The notes: generated by a model from the letters alone, not told the origin. DNA of 64,000 nucleotides from an uncultured Pelagibacteraceae bacterium (GCA_902634935.1 CACPMF010000002.1:1-64000), one strand, 5' to 3'; shown: positions 42,346 to 52,260, numbered from the stretch's first letter. Numbers and translations are program-made.

Positions 42346-43352
42346 TAATTGATTTTGCTTAAATATCTTGCAATATCACACATCCTATTTGAAAAACCCC
42401 ATTCGTTATCATACCATGCAGAAATTTTTCCCATTTTTGTACCAACAACATTAGTTAAAGAACTATCTAGTATTGCTGACGCACTATTATGGTTGAAATC
42501 TATTGATACTAATTTTTCTTTTGTAACATTTAAGATATTTTTTAGATAAGCATTTGATGCTTTTGAAAATGAATTATTTAATTTTTCTTTGGAAATATTC
42601 TTTTTAACATTAAATACAAACTCAACCAATGATACATTTGGAGTTGGGACTCTCATAGCAATCCCCTCAAGCTTTCCTTTTAATGAAGGTATAATTTCGT
42701 CAATTGCCTTAGAAGCACCAGTTGATGTTGGCACGATTGATTGGCTTGCAGATCTTGCTCGTCTCAGATCCTTATGCGAATTATCTAATATTCTTTGATC
42801 TGTTGTAAAAGCATGAATGGTTGTCATAAAACCATTTTGGATTATAAAATTTTTATTTATTACATCTGCAATCGGTGCAAGGCAATTAGTAGTGCAAGAA
42901 GCCGCTGAAATAATATTATCATTCTTTCCAATTTTTCTATGATTAACGCCAAAAACAATTGTTTTGTCTGCATTTTTGCACGGAGCTGATACTATTACTT
43001 TTTTTGCTCCATTTTTTAAATGTGGTATTAGTTTTTCTTTAGAATTGAATTTACCTGTGCACTCAAATACATAATCGACATTGTATTTTTTCCAATTTAT
43101 GTCTTGAATATTTGAGAATTGTGAAAATGAAATTTTGTCTTTATTTATTTTTAAATGACTTGAATTAGATTTTATCTCAGCATTGAATTTACCATGCACT
43201 GAATCATATTTTAACAAGTTTGCACAAACCTCCGAATTTGATCTATTATTAATATGTTTAATTTGAATTTTGCCTTTATAATTTTCATAAATTGATCGAG
43301 CAACCATTCTTCCGATCCGACCCATACCATTTATCCCAATTTTAATTGGCAT
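42345..43352 (-). CDS. gap: Glyceraldehyde-3-phosphate dehydrogenase
   Basis: A 335-residue dehydrogenase. IGINGMGRIGRMVARS binds NAD, ISAASCTTNCLAPIADVI has the catalytic cysteine, STGASKAIDEIIPSLKGKLEGIAMRVPTPNVSLVE is the phosphate-binding region, and SAWYDNEWGFSNRM ends the catalytic domain. All key residues are intact. The 5' end overlaps tkt by 11 bases. Confidence 0.96.
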   Translation of the reverse strand: MPIKIGINGMGRIGRMVARSIYENYKGKIQIKHINNRSNSEVCANLLKYDSVHGKFNAEIKSNSSHLKINKDKISFSQFSNIQDINWKKYNVDYVFECTGKFNSKEKLIPHLKNGAKKVIVSAPCKNADKTIVFGVNHRKIGKNDNIISAASCTTNCLAPIADVINKNFIIQNGFMTTIHAFTTDQRILDNSHKDLRRARSASQSIVPTSTGASKAIDEIIPSLKGKLEGIAMRVPTPNVSLVEFVFNVKKNISKEKLNNSFSKASNAYLKNILNVTKEKLVSIDFNHNSASAILDSSLTNVVGTKMGKISAWYDNEWGFSNRMCDIARYLSKIN

Positions 43353-45309
43353 TTTTTTTGATGTTTAACTTTATTTTTTTATAAATTTTTTCAACATTGA
43401 GTCCAAAGTGATCGTATACTTTTTTGTAAGGAGCACTTTTTCCAAAATCATTAATTGAAAATGATAATCCTTTATTGTTGATATATTTTGACCATGATTG
43501 ATCTGATCCTGCTTCTATAGAAAATATTTTGCTTGTTTCATTTAAAATCTTGCTTTTGTATTTTTGACTTTGTTTATCAAAGATTTCTTGACAAGGCATA
43601 GATATAACTTTTGAGTACAATTTTTCTTTGGCTAATTTATGACTTATATTTAAAGCTAGATTTACCTCAGAGCCAGTAGCTAGTATGGTTATCTTTATTT
43701 GTTTATTTGTTCTCATTACCTCATAAGCTCCATAAGAACATTTATTCTTAGATGTGAAACGTTTTCTTATTGGATCTAAGTTTTGCCTAGTTAACGCAAG
43801 AACACTTGGGGTTTTTGAGTTTTTAAGGGCAATGTCCCAGCATTCAATGGTTTCTGTTTGATCAGCAGGTCTAAGTATATTTAAATTTGGTATAGATCTT
43901 AGGCCTGATAACTGTTCAATTGGTTGATGAGTTGGGCCATCTTCCCCTAATCCAATAGAGTCATGTGTCATTACATAAATTACTCTTTGTTTCATTAACG
44001 CAGAAAGTCTAATTGAAGGCTTACAATAATCTGAAAATATTAAAAAAGTTCCTCCATACGGAATTAAATTACTGTGCAATGCTAAACCATTCATAATTCC
44101 ACACATTGCATGCTCTCTCACTCCATAATGAATATAGTCACCATCGAAATTTTTAGCATTTATAACTTTGTTAAATTTAGATTTTGTATTGTTTGAGCCT
44201 GCTAGATCCGCAGACCCGCCAATTAAATTATTTTTTAATTTAAATAATGAGTTTAAAACAGCCTCTGAAGACTTCCTTGTTGCCAATGGTTTTAAATTTG
44301 TAATTACATCTTTCTTTTGTTTTATAATTGAATTAGAAAAATTATTATTAAAAAATTCTTTTAAGTTATTTTTGTTTCTTGAAAAATCTTTATTCCATTT
44401 CGCTTCTGTCTTAGAACCTTTAACTCCTATTTTTCTCCATTCTTTTAAAATATTTTTTGGTATTTCAAACGGTTTAAAAGGCCAGTTTAATATCTCTCTA
44501 ACTAACTCAATCTCTTTAGGCCCAAGAGGACTCCCATGAGAAGATGCTTTGCCACTTTTGTTAGGCGAGCCAAATCCAATTTTTGTTTTACAAGAGATAA
44601 CTGTTGGCTTATTCGCTTTTTGCGCCTTATTAATTGCGTTAAATATTTGTCTTTCATTGTGACCGTCAATATCAATATAATTCCAGCCATAGCTTTCAAA
44701 CCTTTTTTTATAGTTATCTGAGACAGCAAGACTTGTTGGTCCATCAATTGAAATAGAGTTGTTATCAAATAACATAATTAAATTTTTAAGTTTTAGATGG
44801 CCAGCTAAACTCATTGCCTCGTGACTTATGCCCTCCATTAAACATCCATCGCCTGCTAGAACATAAGTTTTATGATTAATTATTTTACTTCCTAATTTCT
44901 TTTTTAAAACTTCTTCAGCAATTGCAAAACCAACTGCGTTTGCTATCCCTTGCCCTAGTGGTCCAGTTGTTGTTTCTATTCCAGAGTTTTTTTCATACTC
45001 AGGATGTCCAGCACAAATAGAATTCAGTTGTCTAAAGTTTTTAATATCGGAAATGCTGATGCATTTATAACCTGTTAAATACAACAAAGAATATAATAAC
45101 ATCGATCCATGGCCAGCAGATAAAACAAACCTATCTCTATTGATCCAACTTGGATTGGATGAATTAAATTTTAGAAAGTTTTTAAAAAGGACAGTTGCAA
45201 CATCTGCCATTCCCATAGGCATCCCAGGGTGGCCTGAATTAGCTTTTTCAACAGCATCCATTGAAAGAACACGAATTGCGTTCGATAAATCTTTATTTTG
45301 TATTCTCAA
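43342..45309 (-). CDS. tkt: Transketolase
   Basis: A 655-residue full-length transketolase of the pentose phosphate pathway. SMDAVEKANSGHPGMPMGMAD is the canonical start region, AGDGCLMEGISHEAMSLAGHLKLKNLIMLFDNN is the thiamine diphosphate motif, YGVREHAMCGIMNG carries the activating glutamate, and MTHDSIGLGEDGPTHQPIEQL is conserved. It starts at TTG. It is the first gene of the minus-strand run tkt-gap-pgk-fba-thiE-efp-suhB, and is distinct from the two-gene transketolase in the polysaccharide island. Confidence 0.96.
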   Translation of the reverse strand: MRIQNKDLSNAIRVLSMDAVEKANSGHPGMPMGMADVATVLFKNFLKFNSSNPSWINRDRFVLSAGHGSMLLYSLLYLTGYKCISISDIKNFRQLNSICAGHPEYEKNSGIETTTGPLGQGIANAVGFAIAEEVLKKKLGSKIINHKTYVLAGDGCLMEGISHEAMSLAGHLKLKNLIMLFDNNSISIDGPTSLAVSDNYKKRFESYGWNYIDIDGHNERQIFNAINKAQKANKPTVISCKTKIGFGSPNKSGKASSHGSPLGPKEIELVREILNWPFKPFEIPKNILKEWRKIGVKGSKTEAKWNKDFSRNKNNLKEFFNNNFSNSIIKQKKDVITNLKPLATRKSSEAVLNSLFKLKNNLIGGSADLAGSNNTKSKFNKVINAKNFDGDYIHYGVREHAMCGIMNGLALHSNLIPYGGTFLIFSDYCKPSIRLSALMKQRVIYVMTHDSIGLGEDGPTHQPIEQLSGLRSIPNLNILRPADQTETIECWDIALKNSKTPSVLALTRQNLDPIRKRFTSKNKCSYGAYEVMRTNKQIKITILATGSEVNLALNISHKLAKEKLYSKVISMPCQEIFDKQSQKYKSKILNETSKIFSIEAGSDQSWSKYINNKGLSFSINDFGKSAPYKKVYDHFGLNVEKIYKKIKLNIKKNAN

Positions 45310-45363
45310 AAAATTATCCTGTATAGACTTAGATGACTCAATTTAATAGTATGTTTATATATA

Positions 45364-45687
45364 ATGAATTCTATAACTGAAAAAGAGAAAAAATTAAATC
45401 TAACACTCGAAAAACTTAAAAATTTAGATTTGGCTAAAAAAGATAATTCTCCAGAATTAGAAAATCTTAAAGAGCAAAAAAATCAATTAGAAATTGAATA
45501 TAAACAACTATTAGAAAATTATAATTTTTTAGAAAAAGAAAATCTTAAATTAAAGCAGGAGTTTGAGGATTTTAAGTCTAAGGATGAGGATGAAAAAAGA
45601 AGAGAGCAAAAATTTACAGAGAAAATAGATGAATTAAATCAAGAAACCGATAGTTTATTGGACGAAATTGAAAAATGGCAAATGTAA
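45364..45687 (+). CDS. Small coiled-coil protein upstream of zapA
   Basis: A 107-residue, highly charged protein that is almost entirely predicted coiled coil (repeated Glu/Lys with Leu spacing, for example LENLKEQKNQLEIEYKQLLENY). No enzyme motif or signal peptide. It overlaps zapA by 13 bases and is divergent from tkt. A similar small coiled-coil gene precedes zapA in other alphaproteobacteria, so a role with the division apparatus is plausible but not shown. Confidence 0.7.
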   Translation: MNSITEKEKKLNLTLEKLKNLDLAKKDNSPELENLKEQKNQLEIEYKQLLENYNFLEKENLKLKQEFEDFKSKDEDEKRREQKFTEKIDELNQETDSLLDEIEKWQM

Positions 45688-46121
45688 ATATCAAGTTTAA
45701 TGGTAAAGAATACTTGCTATCATGTGAAGATGGGCAAGAGGAACATTTAGAGGAACTATCATCACATCTAAGTCAAAAGTTCAGCAGTCTTAAAAATTCG
45801 CTTGGCAACATAGGTGAAAATAAGCTTCTACTAATTACTTCAATTACAACAATGGATGAATACTTTGAGACTAAAAAAAAATTGGAAAAACAAAAGACAG
45901 AAATTCAAAATTTAATTAGCAAATTTAAGGAATTAAAATCCTTAGTTTATAATTATAAAGATGAAAAAGAGAAAGAAATTTTAAAACTATCCGATAATCA
46001 AACTAAGCTTGAGTTTGAAATCCAAAATCAAAAAAATAATTATGAAGATTTGATAGACACAGCGACCAAAGAAATAGAAAATTTTATACATAAAAATAAT
46101 CCAGATACAAATATTCAGTAA
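45675..46121 (+). CDS. zapA: Cell division protein ZapA
   Basis: A 148-residue protein. The N-terminal half (VNIKFNGKEYLLSCEDGQEEHLEELSSHL) is the ZapA globular domain that bundles FtsZ filaments, and LLLITSITTMDEYFETKKKLE leads into a coiled coil. It is longer than the usual 100-110 residues through an extended C-terminal coil. The coiled-coil gene before it overlaps its start, suggesting the two products interact. The 5-formyl-THF cyclo-ligase gene follows after 2 bases. Confidence 0.83.
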   Translation: MANVNIKFNGKEYLLSCEDGQEEHLEELSSHLSQKFSSLKNSLGNIGENKLLLITSITTMDEYFETKKKLEKQKTEIQNLISKFKELKSLVYNYKDEKEKEILKLSDNQTKLEFEIQNQKNNYEDLIDTATKEIENFIHKNNPDTNIQ

Positions 46122-46123
46122 AA

Positions 46124-46666
46124 TTGTCAAAAAAATTATTAAGAAAAAAATTAATTTTTATAAGAAAAAAAAAGTTTAAGAAGTTTGAAAATATAGAAAC
46201 AAAAATTTTAGATTTAATAAAAAATATAAAATTTAAAATTAAAACCATTGGTGGTTACTATCCAATAAATTATGAATTTGATTGCTTGCCTGTATTAAAA
46301 AAATTTGCTGAAAAGAACTTCTTAATCTCACTACCTGTTGTTGGTGACTCTAATCAAATGAATTTTTTTAATTGGTCATCAGATACTCATTTAAAGGTAA
46401 ATAATATGGGAATTCCTGAACCTGCATCTAAAATAATTGTATATCCTGATCTTATATTGGTCCCTTTAGTTGGTTTCGATAAAAACAAGTTTCGATTAGG
46501 ATATGGGGGAGGGTATTACGATAGATATATAGAAAAAGTTGGTAAATTAAAAAAATTTAAGACAGTTGGATTATCGTTTTCTTTTCAAGAAATTAAAAAA
46601 TTGCCTCTGAACAAATTTGACAAAAAATTAGATTTCATCATAACAGAAAATAAAATCTATTCATGA
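46124..46666 (+). CDS. 5-formyltetrahydrofolate cyclo-ligase
   Basis: A 180-residue enzyme (FthC/YgfA) that converts 5-formyl-THF to methenyl-THF with ATP. SKKLLRKKLIFIRKKKF is the usual basic start, PDLILVPLVGFDKNKFRLGYGGGYYDRYIEK is the diagnostic ATP/folate-binding segment. It begins at TTG, 2 bases after zapA. In many proteobacteria 6S RNA lies between zapA and this gene; here there is no room for it. It overlaps the following ymdB-like gene by 4 bases (ATGA). Confidence 0.9.
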   Translation: MSKKLLRKKLIFIRKKKFKKFENIETKILDLIKNIKFKIKTIGGYYPINYEFDCLPVLKKFAEKNFLISLPVVGDSNQMNFFNWSSDTHLKVNNMGIPEPASKIIVYPDLILVPLVGFDKNKFRLGYGGGYYDRYIEKVGKLKKFKTVGLSFSFQEIKKLPLNKFDKKLDFIITENKIYS

Positions 46667-47470
46667 AAATTTTGTTTCTAGGCGATATAGTTGGTGATGC
46701 TGGATGCATTGCAGTAAAAAAAACATTTAAAAACAATTATAGAAAAAAATAAAATTGATTTTGTAATAGCTAATGGAGAAAATGCAGCTATAGAAGGTGT
46801 TGGAATAACTGAAAATAATGTAAAAGAATTAATTAACTCAGGAGTAGATGTTATCACAACTGGCAATCATGTTTGGGATCAGAAAGAAACTTTTGAATTT
46901 ATAAAAAAAGAGAAAAGATTATTAAGACCACAAAATTTACTTAATGATGTTCCAGGAAATGGCTATGAAGTTTATAAGTCAAAAAAAGGGTTGAGAGTTG
47001 GAGTTTTAAATTTGATGGGAAATATTTTTATGAAAAAGTGCAAAGATGTATTTGAAGTTACAAAAAATTTTATTGATAATCATAAATTAAAAAAAAATTA
47101 TGATTTTTTAGTTGTTGATTTTCATGGTGAGATTACCAGTGAAAAAATGGCTATTGGTCATTATCTTGATGGGAATGCAACCATTGTGGTTGGTACACAT
47201 ACACATGTACCAACAAATGATGCAAGAATATTAGAGAATGGAACAGCCTATTTAACAGACGCCGGAATGTGTGGGGATTATGACTCCGTAATTGGAATGA
47301 ATAAACAAAATTCAATAAATAGATTTTTTAAAAGAGACTCACAAAAACATTTTCCAGCAAAAGGAGAAGCAACACTTTGTGGTATGATAGTGGATGCTAA
47401 CGAGAATAATGGCTTGGCCAAAAGTGTATCTAGTTTTATATATGGTGGTAAATTAAATAATAATACTTAA
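46663..47470 (+). pseudogene. ymdB: YmdB-family metallophosphoesterase with frameshift in an A8 tract
   Basis: Reading from the ATG at 46663 gives MKILFLGDIVGDAGCIAVKK and then stops after 29 codons. In the +1 frame after the A8 run at 46716-46723, the protein continues HLKTIIEKNKIDFVIANGEN, TTGNHVWDQKE, FHGEITSEKM and VVGTHTHVPTND, the metal-binding motifs of the YmdB/TIGR00282 phosphodiesterase family. Removing one A restores a 268-residue protein, the usual family length. It may be a sequencing error, a young pseudogene, or a gene expressed by slippage on the A tract; everything downstream is intact, which argues against old decay. Confidence 0.8.
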
Positions 47471-47473
47471 ATC

Positions 47474-48196
47474 ATGGCTGGACACTCTCATTGGGCAGGA
47501 ATCAAGCATAAAAAAGGAAAAGCTGATAAACAAAGATCTAAAATTTTCTCTAAACTTTCTAAAGAAATAACAGTTGCAGCAAAACTAGGAGATAAAAATC
47601 CTGATATGAATGCTAGATTGCGATCAGCAATCCAATCTGCAAGATCAGCAAATATGCCAAAAGATAATATTGAGAGAGCTATAGATAAATCTAGCATAAG
47701 TGAAGACTCGAACTTTGAAAATCTTCGATATGAAGGTTTTGGTCCAAATAAAACAGCTGTAATAGTTGAAACTTTAACGGATAATAAAAATAGAACAGCT
47801 TCAAATATTAGAACCATTTTTCAAAAAAGTGGCGGTGGACTTGGAACTCAAGGGTCAGCATCACATAACTTTCAACAGTTAGGAGTTATAAAAATAAATA
47901 AAGACGAAATTGATGATGAAGGTATGCTTGAGCTAGCAATTGAAAGTGGTGCAAATGAGTGTTTTTCCCACGAGAATTTTCATGAAGTACATACTGCTAA
48001 TACTCAGATATATGAAGTCAAAAATAAATTAGAAAAAAAAATTGAAAACTTTTTGTCTACAGAAATTGAATGGGTCCCACTAAATACAGTAAATTTATCA
48101 GGAGAAAACAAAGATAACATGATTAAATTTTTAGAAACCTTAGATGATGATGAAGATGTACAAAACATTTTTACAAACGCAAAATTTGAGAATTAA
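47474..48196 (+). CDS. yebC: YebC/PmpR family protein
   Basis: A 240-residue protein of the YebC/TACO1 family. MAGHSHWAGIKHKKGKADKQRSKIFSKLSKEI is the invariant start, RSANMPKDNIERAI and YEGFGPNKTAVIVETLTDNKNRT are conserved, and the acidic C-terminus (ETLDDDEDVQNIFTNA) is typical. Members have been described as transcription factors and, more recently, as translation factors easing stalled ribosomes. It begins 3 bases after the ymdB-like gene. Confidence 0.94.
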   Translation: MAGHSHWAGIKHKKGKADKQRSKIFSKLSKEITVAAKLGDKNPDMNARLRSAIQSARSANMPKDNIERAIDKSSISEDSNFENLRYEGFGPNKTAVIVETLTDNKNRTASNIRTIFQKSGGGLGTQGSASHNFQQLGVIKINKDEIDDEGMLELAIESGANECFSHENFHEVHTANTQIYEVKNKLEKKIENFLSTEIEWVPLNTVNLSGENKDNMIKFLETLDDDEDVQNIFTNAKFEN

Positions 48197-48199
48197 TTT

Positions 48200-48679
48200 A
48201 TGAATTTGGTTGGAATAGATCCTGGGATTAGCGGTGCAATATCTATACTAAGAGATGGAAACATTTCTATGGTTGTTGACATGCCAACTATGGCAGAAGG
48301 CACAAAGTCAAAAAAACAAATTAATGCAGCTGAATTAGCAAATATCCTTACTAAAGAAAATATTTCGCATGAGGATAAAGTGATCCTCGAGAGCGTTAGC
48401 GCAATGCCAGGTCAAGGTGTAACAGGCATGTTTAGTTTTGGACAATCATTTGGTGTTATAAAAGGTGTTTGTGCAGCATTAAAATTACCAATAATTTTAG
48501 TTAGACCAGTAAAATGGAAAAAACATTTTAATTTACTTAATTCTGAGAAAGATGCTAGCAGAACTAAAGTGATTGAGACTTACCCATACATATCATCTGA
48601 ATTATCAAAAAAAAAAGATGCTAATAAAGCTGATGCAATATTAATTGCTAAATATTATTTTGAAACTTTAGGGAAATAA
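48200..48679 (+). CDS. ruvC: RuvC-like Holliday junction nuclease (phage-type)
   Basis: A 159-residue RNase H-fold protein. Candidate catalytic acids are Asp7 (GIDPGISGA), Glu64 (VILESVSAMPGQG), Asp140 and Asp145 (KKDANKADAILIA). The central segment SAMPGQGVTGMFSFGQSFGVIKG resembles RuvC-like proteins of phages more than cellular RuvC, which is also longer (about 170). It occupies the place of ruvC after yebC, but ruvA, ruvB and ybgC, which usually follow, are absent and tolQ comes next. It could still be the cell's resolvase. Confidence 0.75.
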   Translation: MNLVGIDPGISGAISILRDGNISMVVDMPTMAEGTKSKKQINAAELANILTKENISHEDKVILESVSAMPGQGVTGMFSFGQSFGVIKGVCAALKLPIILVRPVKWKKHFNLLNSEKDASRTKVIETYPYISSELSKKKDANKADAILIAKYYFETLGK

Positions 48680-48744
48680 TTTAATTCAGAAATATTACAA
48701 AATAAAAGCCAAATTAATGACACAATTGAGTGTGAGAAGAAACA

Positions 48745-49419
48745 ATGGAAACAGATATAGCCTCACAAGCTGTTGGACTTGCAAGTAACACAGACTTTTC
48801 TTTAGTTAGCTTATTTTTAAGAGCAGACATTATAGTAAAATCAGTGATGATAATTTTAGTAGTTTTTTCAATTTATTCTTGGGCTATCATTTTTGATAAA
48901 ATTAGACTATTTAGAAAAATTAATAAAAGTGCAGAGGAATTTGAAGAAAAATTTTGGAAGTCAAAATCTGCAGAAACCTTTTATAATAATTTACCTTCAA
49001 CCACCAATGATCCAATGGCTGAACTATTTAAAAGTTCAATGCAAATGGTGATGAAATCAAGATCAAGATCAAATTTATCCGAAAGATTAGCAGGTGTTTT
49101 GGAAGCAAATATTGAAAAGCAAATGACTAACGTAGACAAAAATTACACCTTTCTTGCAACAGTGGGATCAACAGCTCCATTTATAGGATTGTTTGGAACT
49201 GTATGGGGTATTATGAATTCATTTCAATCAATTGCCATTTCAAGAAATACAAGTTTAGCAATTGTTGCTCCAGGTATTGCAGAAGCATTATTCGCAACAG
49301 CTTTAGGTTTGTTGGCAGCAATTCCAGCAGTTATTGCGTACAATAAATTTAACAATGACTCTAAAAAATATTCTCAAAAACTAGAAAACTTTTCAAAGAG
49401 ATTTATTTCTATAATTTAG
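48745..49419 (+). CDS. tolQ: Tol-Pal system protein TolQ
   Basis: A 224-residue inner-membrane proton-channel protein of the TolQ/ExbB family with three membrane helices (about residues 28-50, 130-155 and 165-190). FLATVGSTAPFIGLFGTVWGIMNSFQ and IAPGIAEALFATALGLLAAIPAVIAYN are the diagnostic channel segments. With TolR and TolA it drives outer-membrane constriction at division. It starts 65 bases after the RuvC-like gene and opens the tol operon; tolR follows after 2 bases. Confidence 0.94.
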   Translation: METDIASQAVGLASNTDFSLVSLFLRADIIVKSVMIILVVFSIYSWAIIFDKIRLFRKINKSAEEFEEKFWKSKSAETFYNNLPSTTNDPMAELFKSSMQMVMKSRSRSNLSERLAGVLEANIEKQMTNVDKNYTFLATVGSTAPFIGLFGTVWGIMNSFQSIAISRNTSLAIVAPGIAEALFATALGLLAAIPAVIAYNKFNNDSKKYSQKLENFSKRFISII

Positions 49420-49421
49420 GA

Positions 49422-49838
49422 ATGGCATTTAATTTAAAACGTTCAAAAAAAGAACCAATGAGTGAAATTAATGTAACTCCTTTTGTCGATGTTATGCTCG
49501 TGCTGCTTATAATTTTTATGGTCACTGCTCCTTTATTAACTGTTGGTGTTCAAGTTGACTTGCCTGAGTCGTCTGCTGATACCTTGCCTGAAGAAACCGA
49601 GCCGTTAACATTAACTATTAATTCTAAAGGAGAGATTTTTATCCAAGAAACGAAGGTTGAGTATGAAAAAATAATTGCAAAAATTTTAGCAGTTTCAAAT
49701 AACAGAACTGATACAAGAATTTTTGTTAGAGGAGATAAAACCATTAACTACGGTAGAGTACTAGAAATAATGGGTATGCTCTCCGGTTCAGGATTTACCA
49801 AAGTAGCCTTGATATCTGAACCATATAAAGAGAGGTAA
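49422..49838 (+). CDS. tolR: Tol-Pal system protein TolR
   Basis: A 138-residue protein with one N-terminal membrane helix. SEINVTPFVDVMLVLLIIFMVTAP contains the conserved aspartate of the proton pathway, and the periplasmic domain ends with FVRGDKTINYGRVLEIMGML. Length and motifs match TolR/ExbD. It is spaced 2 bases from both tolQ and tolA, so it is made in a fixed ratio with them. Confidence 0.95.
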   Translation: MAFNLKRSKKEPMSEINVTPFVDVMLVLLIIFMVTAPLLTVGVQVDLPESSADTLPEETEPLTLTINSKGEIFIQETKVEYEKIIAKILAVSNNRTDTRIFVRGDKTINYGRVLEIMGMLSGSGFTKVALISEPYKER

Positions 49839-49840
49839 AC

Positions 49841-50812
49841 TTGTATAAAAGTTTATTTTTTTCATCTATCTTTCATACAGTTATAATTGTTCTAAGTATT
49901 TTTACATTACCTTTTATAGCTAAACAGCCATTGGATATACCTCCGCTTGTTTCAGTCGAGCTCATTCAGATTTCTGATAAAACAAACATACCTTTTGCCC
50001 CAAAGGCAAAAAAAATTATCGAGAAAGTAAAAAAAGATAAAGAAAAATTGGTTTCTGAACAAGCTCCACCAAAAAAAATAAAGAAAGATGAAAAAAAAGA
50101 GATTAGTCCAGAAAAAAACAAGGAAAACATCACAGAGTTGACCTCAAAAAAAACACCTACACCAGAGACAAAAAAAGAGATTGTTAAAAAAGAGAAATTA
50201 GATGCAATCCCACTACCTAATAAAAATAATGAAGAACTCTCAGTTGAGCAGGAAAAAAAACAAAAACCTTCTAAAGATTTAACAGAAGATGAAAATTTAA
50301 AAGAGATAATTAAACCAAAAAAACCAAAAACAGATGATACGAAAGTGAAACAAGCATCTGAGTTTGAAAAAAAGGAATTATTTGATCCAAATAATATTGC
50401 AGCTTTAATCGATAAATCTAAAGAGGATATTGGTGAAACAAACAAAATAATGGATAAAATTTCGCAATCTCAAGACGACACTATGGATATATCTTCATTA
50501 ACATTGAGCGAAGAAGATGCACTAAAAGCCCAAATTTTTGGTTGTTGGAGTATTCCCTTAGGTTTACCATACAATGAAAATTTGTTAGTTAGAATAAAAT
50601 TAAAATTAAAACCAGACGGAACACTTATCAAGTCTGAAATTTTGGATCATGCAAGAATGAATATGCCCGGACAAGGTTTCTATAAAGTGCTAGCCGAAAG
50701 TGCTCTTAGAGCAATTCAATTGTGTCAACCTCTAAAAGTACCTACTAGTGGTTATGAGAGGTGGAAAAATCTTCAACTCAACTTTGATGCTAGAGAAATG
50801 CTAGGGGGCTAA
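49841..50812 (+). CDS. tolA: Tol-Pal system protein TolA
   Basis: A 323-residue protein with an N-terminal membrane anchor ([22 protein letters not shown]), a long Lys/Glu/Pro-rich spanning region (about residues 50-215) and a C-terminal domain beginning near [23 protein letters not shown]. That is the normal TolA plan, linking TolQR in the inner membrane to TolB and Pal. It starts at TTG and shares one base with tolB. Confidence 0.9.
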   Translation: MYKSLFFSSIFHTVIIVLSIFTLPFIAKQPLDIPPLVSVELIQISDKTNIPFAPKAKKIIEKVKKDKEKLVSEQAPPKKIKKDEKKEISPEKNKENITELTSKKTPTPETKKEIVKKEKLDAIPLPNKNNEELSVEQEKKQKPSKDLTEDENLKEIIKPKKPKTDDTKVKQASEFEKKELFDPNNIAALIDKSKEDIGETNKIMDKISQSQDDTMDISSLTLSEEDALKAQIFGCWSIPLGLPYNENLLVRIKLKLKPDGTLIKSEILDHARMNMPGQGFYKVLAESALRAIQLCQPLKVPTSGYERWKNLQLNFDAREMLGG

Positions 50813-52164
50813 TGAAAAAAATAAAATTAATTTTAAACACAATCTTAATATTATTTGTAAGTATCTCTAAGTCTTACTCACTTGTTGAGGTAGATATAAC
50901 TCGTGGAAATTTAAATCCACTTCCTATTGCTGTCTCACCATTATTTCAAGATAATAATTCTAATACGTTTTTTGAAAAAGAGTTGGAAATAAAAGATATA
51001 GGATCAGAAATTTCAAAAGTAATTGAAAATAATTTAAAACAATCAGGATTATTTAATCCTTTGAGCAAGGATGCGTTTCTTCAAAAACCTGACATTGCTC
51101 ATCTTAAACCTAGATTTGAGGATTGGGCATTAATTAAATCTCAAGCTTTGATAACTGGAAAAGTAACAGCTGTTAATGAAAAACTCAAAGTTGAGTTTAG
51201 ATTATGGGATGTGCTAGCAGGTAGAGAAATGCTTGCGCTTGCATTCACAACAGTGCCAAGCAATTGGAGAAGAGTAGGTCATATAATTACAGATAAAGTT
51301 TATCAAAGACTTACTGGGGAAAAAGGATATTTTGATACAAGAATAATTTATGTTTCAGAGGAAGGTCCAAAAATCAAACGAATAAAAAAACTCGCTATAA
51401 TGGATCAAGATGGATTTAATACAAAATATTTAACTCTTGGTAATGAGCTAGTACTCACGCCAAGATTTAATCCTACTAATCAAATGGTAACATACCTCTC
51501 GTATTTTAGAAATTTACCTAGAGTTTATTTATTAGATATTGAGACTGGGATACAAGAAGTTGTAGGTGATTTTCCAGGAATGACATTTGCACCAAGATTC
51601 TCACCTGATGGAAAAAAAATAATAATGAGTTTTGCCAAAGATGGCAATTCAGATATTTATACCATGGATATTGAAAATAGAATTGTTGAGAAAATTACCA
51701 ATCATCCATCAATAGATACATCCCCTTCTTACTCACCAGATGGTAAATTTATTACATTCAATTCTGATAGAAGTGGGTACCAACAGATTTATGTTATGAA
51801 AAGTGACGGCTCAGATGTAAAAAGAATTTCTTTTGGGAAAGGACTTTATGGTACACCAGTATGGTCTCCGAGAGGAGACTTAATTGCTTTTACCAAACTT
51901 CACAAAGGTAAGTTTTATATTGGAGTTATGCGTGTAGACGGTAAAGGCGAAAGGCTCCTAACAGAAAACTACTATCAAGAAGCACCTTCGTGGGCTCCAA
52001 ACGGAAGAGTTCTTATTTTCTATAGAGAGACAAAATCAAATGATAAAGGCGAGGGTTTTTCAGCAAAGCTCTGGTCTATTGACTTAACAGGATACAATGA
52101 AAGAATGGTTGTTACCGAGACAGATGCTTCAGACCCATCTTGGTCATCTTTATTAAGTAATTAG
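50812..52164 (+). CDS. tolB: Tol-Pal system protein TolB
   Basis: A 450-residue periplasmic beta-propeller protein. A signal peptide occupies about residues 1-24 ([19 protein letters not shown]). The N-terminal TolB domain ([21 protein letters not shown]) is followed by repeated propeller blades with the [11 protein letters not shown] and [15 protein letters not shown] motifs. It docks to Pal and TolA. Length is normal. A 96-base gap with a strong ribosome binding site separates it from pal. Confidence 0.95.
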   Translation: MKKIKLILNTILILFVSISKSYSLVEVDITRGNLNPLPIAVSPLFQDNNSNTFFEKELEIKDIGSEISKVIENNLKQSGLFNPLSKDAFLQKPDIAHLKPRFEDWALIKSQALITGKVTAVNEKLKVEFRLWDVLAGREMLALAFTTVPSNWRRVGHIITDKVYQRLTGEKGYFDTRIIYVSEEGPKIKRIKKLAIMDQDGFNTKYLTLGNELVLTPRFNPTNQMVTYLSYFRNLPRVYLLDIETGIQEVVGDFPGMTFAPRFSPDGKKIIMSFAKDGNSDIYTMDIENRIVEKITNHPSIDTSPSYSPDGKFITFNSDRSGYQQIYVMKSDGSDVKRISFGKGLYGTPVWSPRGDLIAFTKLHKGKFYIGVMRVDGKGERLLTENYYQEAPSWAPNGRVLIFYRETKSNDKGEGFSAKLWSIDLTGYNERMVVTETDASDPSWSSLLSN

Positions 52165-52250
52165 TCCAAATTTTTTAAAAAAAACACAAATAATGTTGAT
52201 TTTTAGACTTGAAAGATCTAATTAGTTGTGAAAAAGTTCTAAAAAAATTA

Positions 52251-52255
52251 AGGAG
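52251..52255 (+). promoter_or_regulatory. Strong ribosome binding site of pal
   Basis: AGGAG five bases before the ATG of pal. Most genes in this window have no visible Shine-Dalgarno sequence, so this one stands out and fits high expression of an abundant lipoprotein. Confidence 0.7.
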
Positions 52256-52260
52256 CATTA

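Noticed and set aside
45310-45360. A TTGAGT-17-GATAAT promoter-like sequence on the minus strand before tkt
   Set aside because: Transcription would begin within the tkt start codon, which would need leaderless initiation at TTG; more likely a chance match in AT-rich DNA.
46110-46130. 6S RNA expected between zapA and the 5-formyl-THF cyclo-ligase gene
   Set aside because: The two genes are only 2 bases apart, so no RNA gene fits here.
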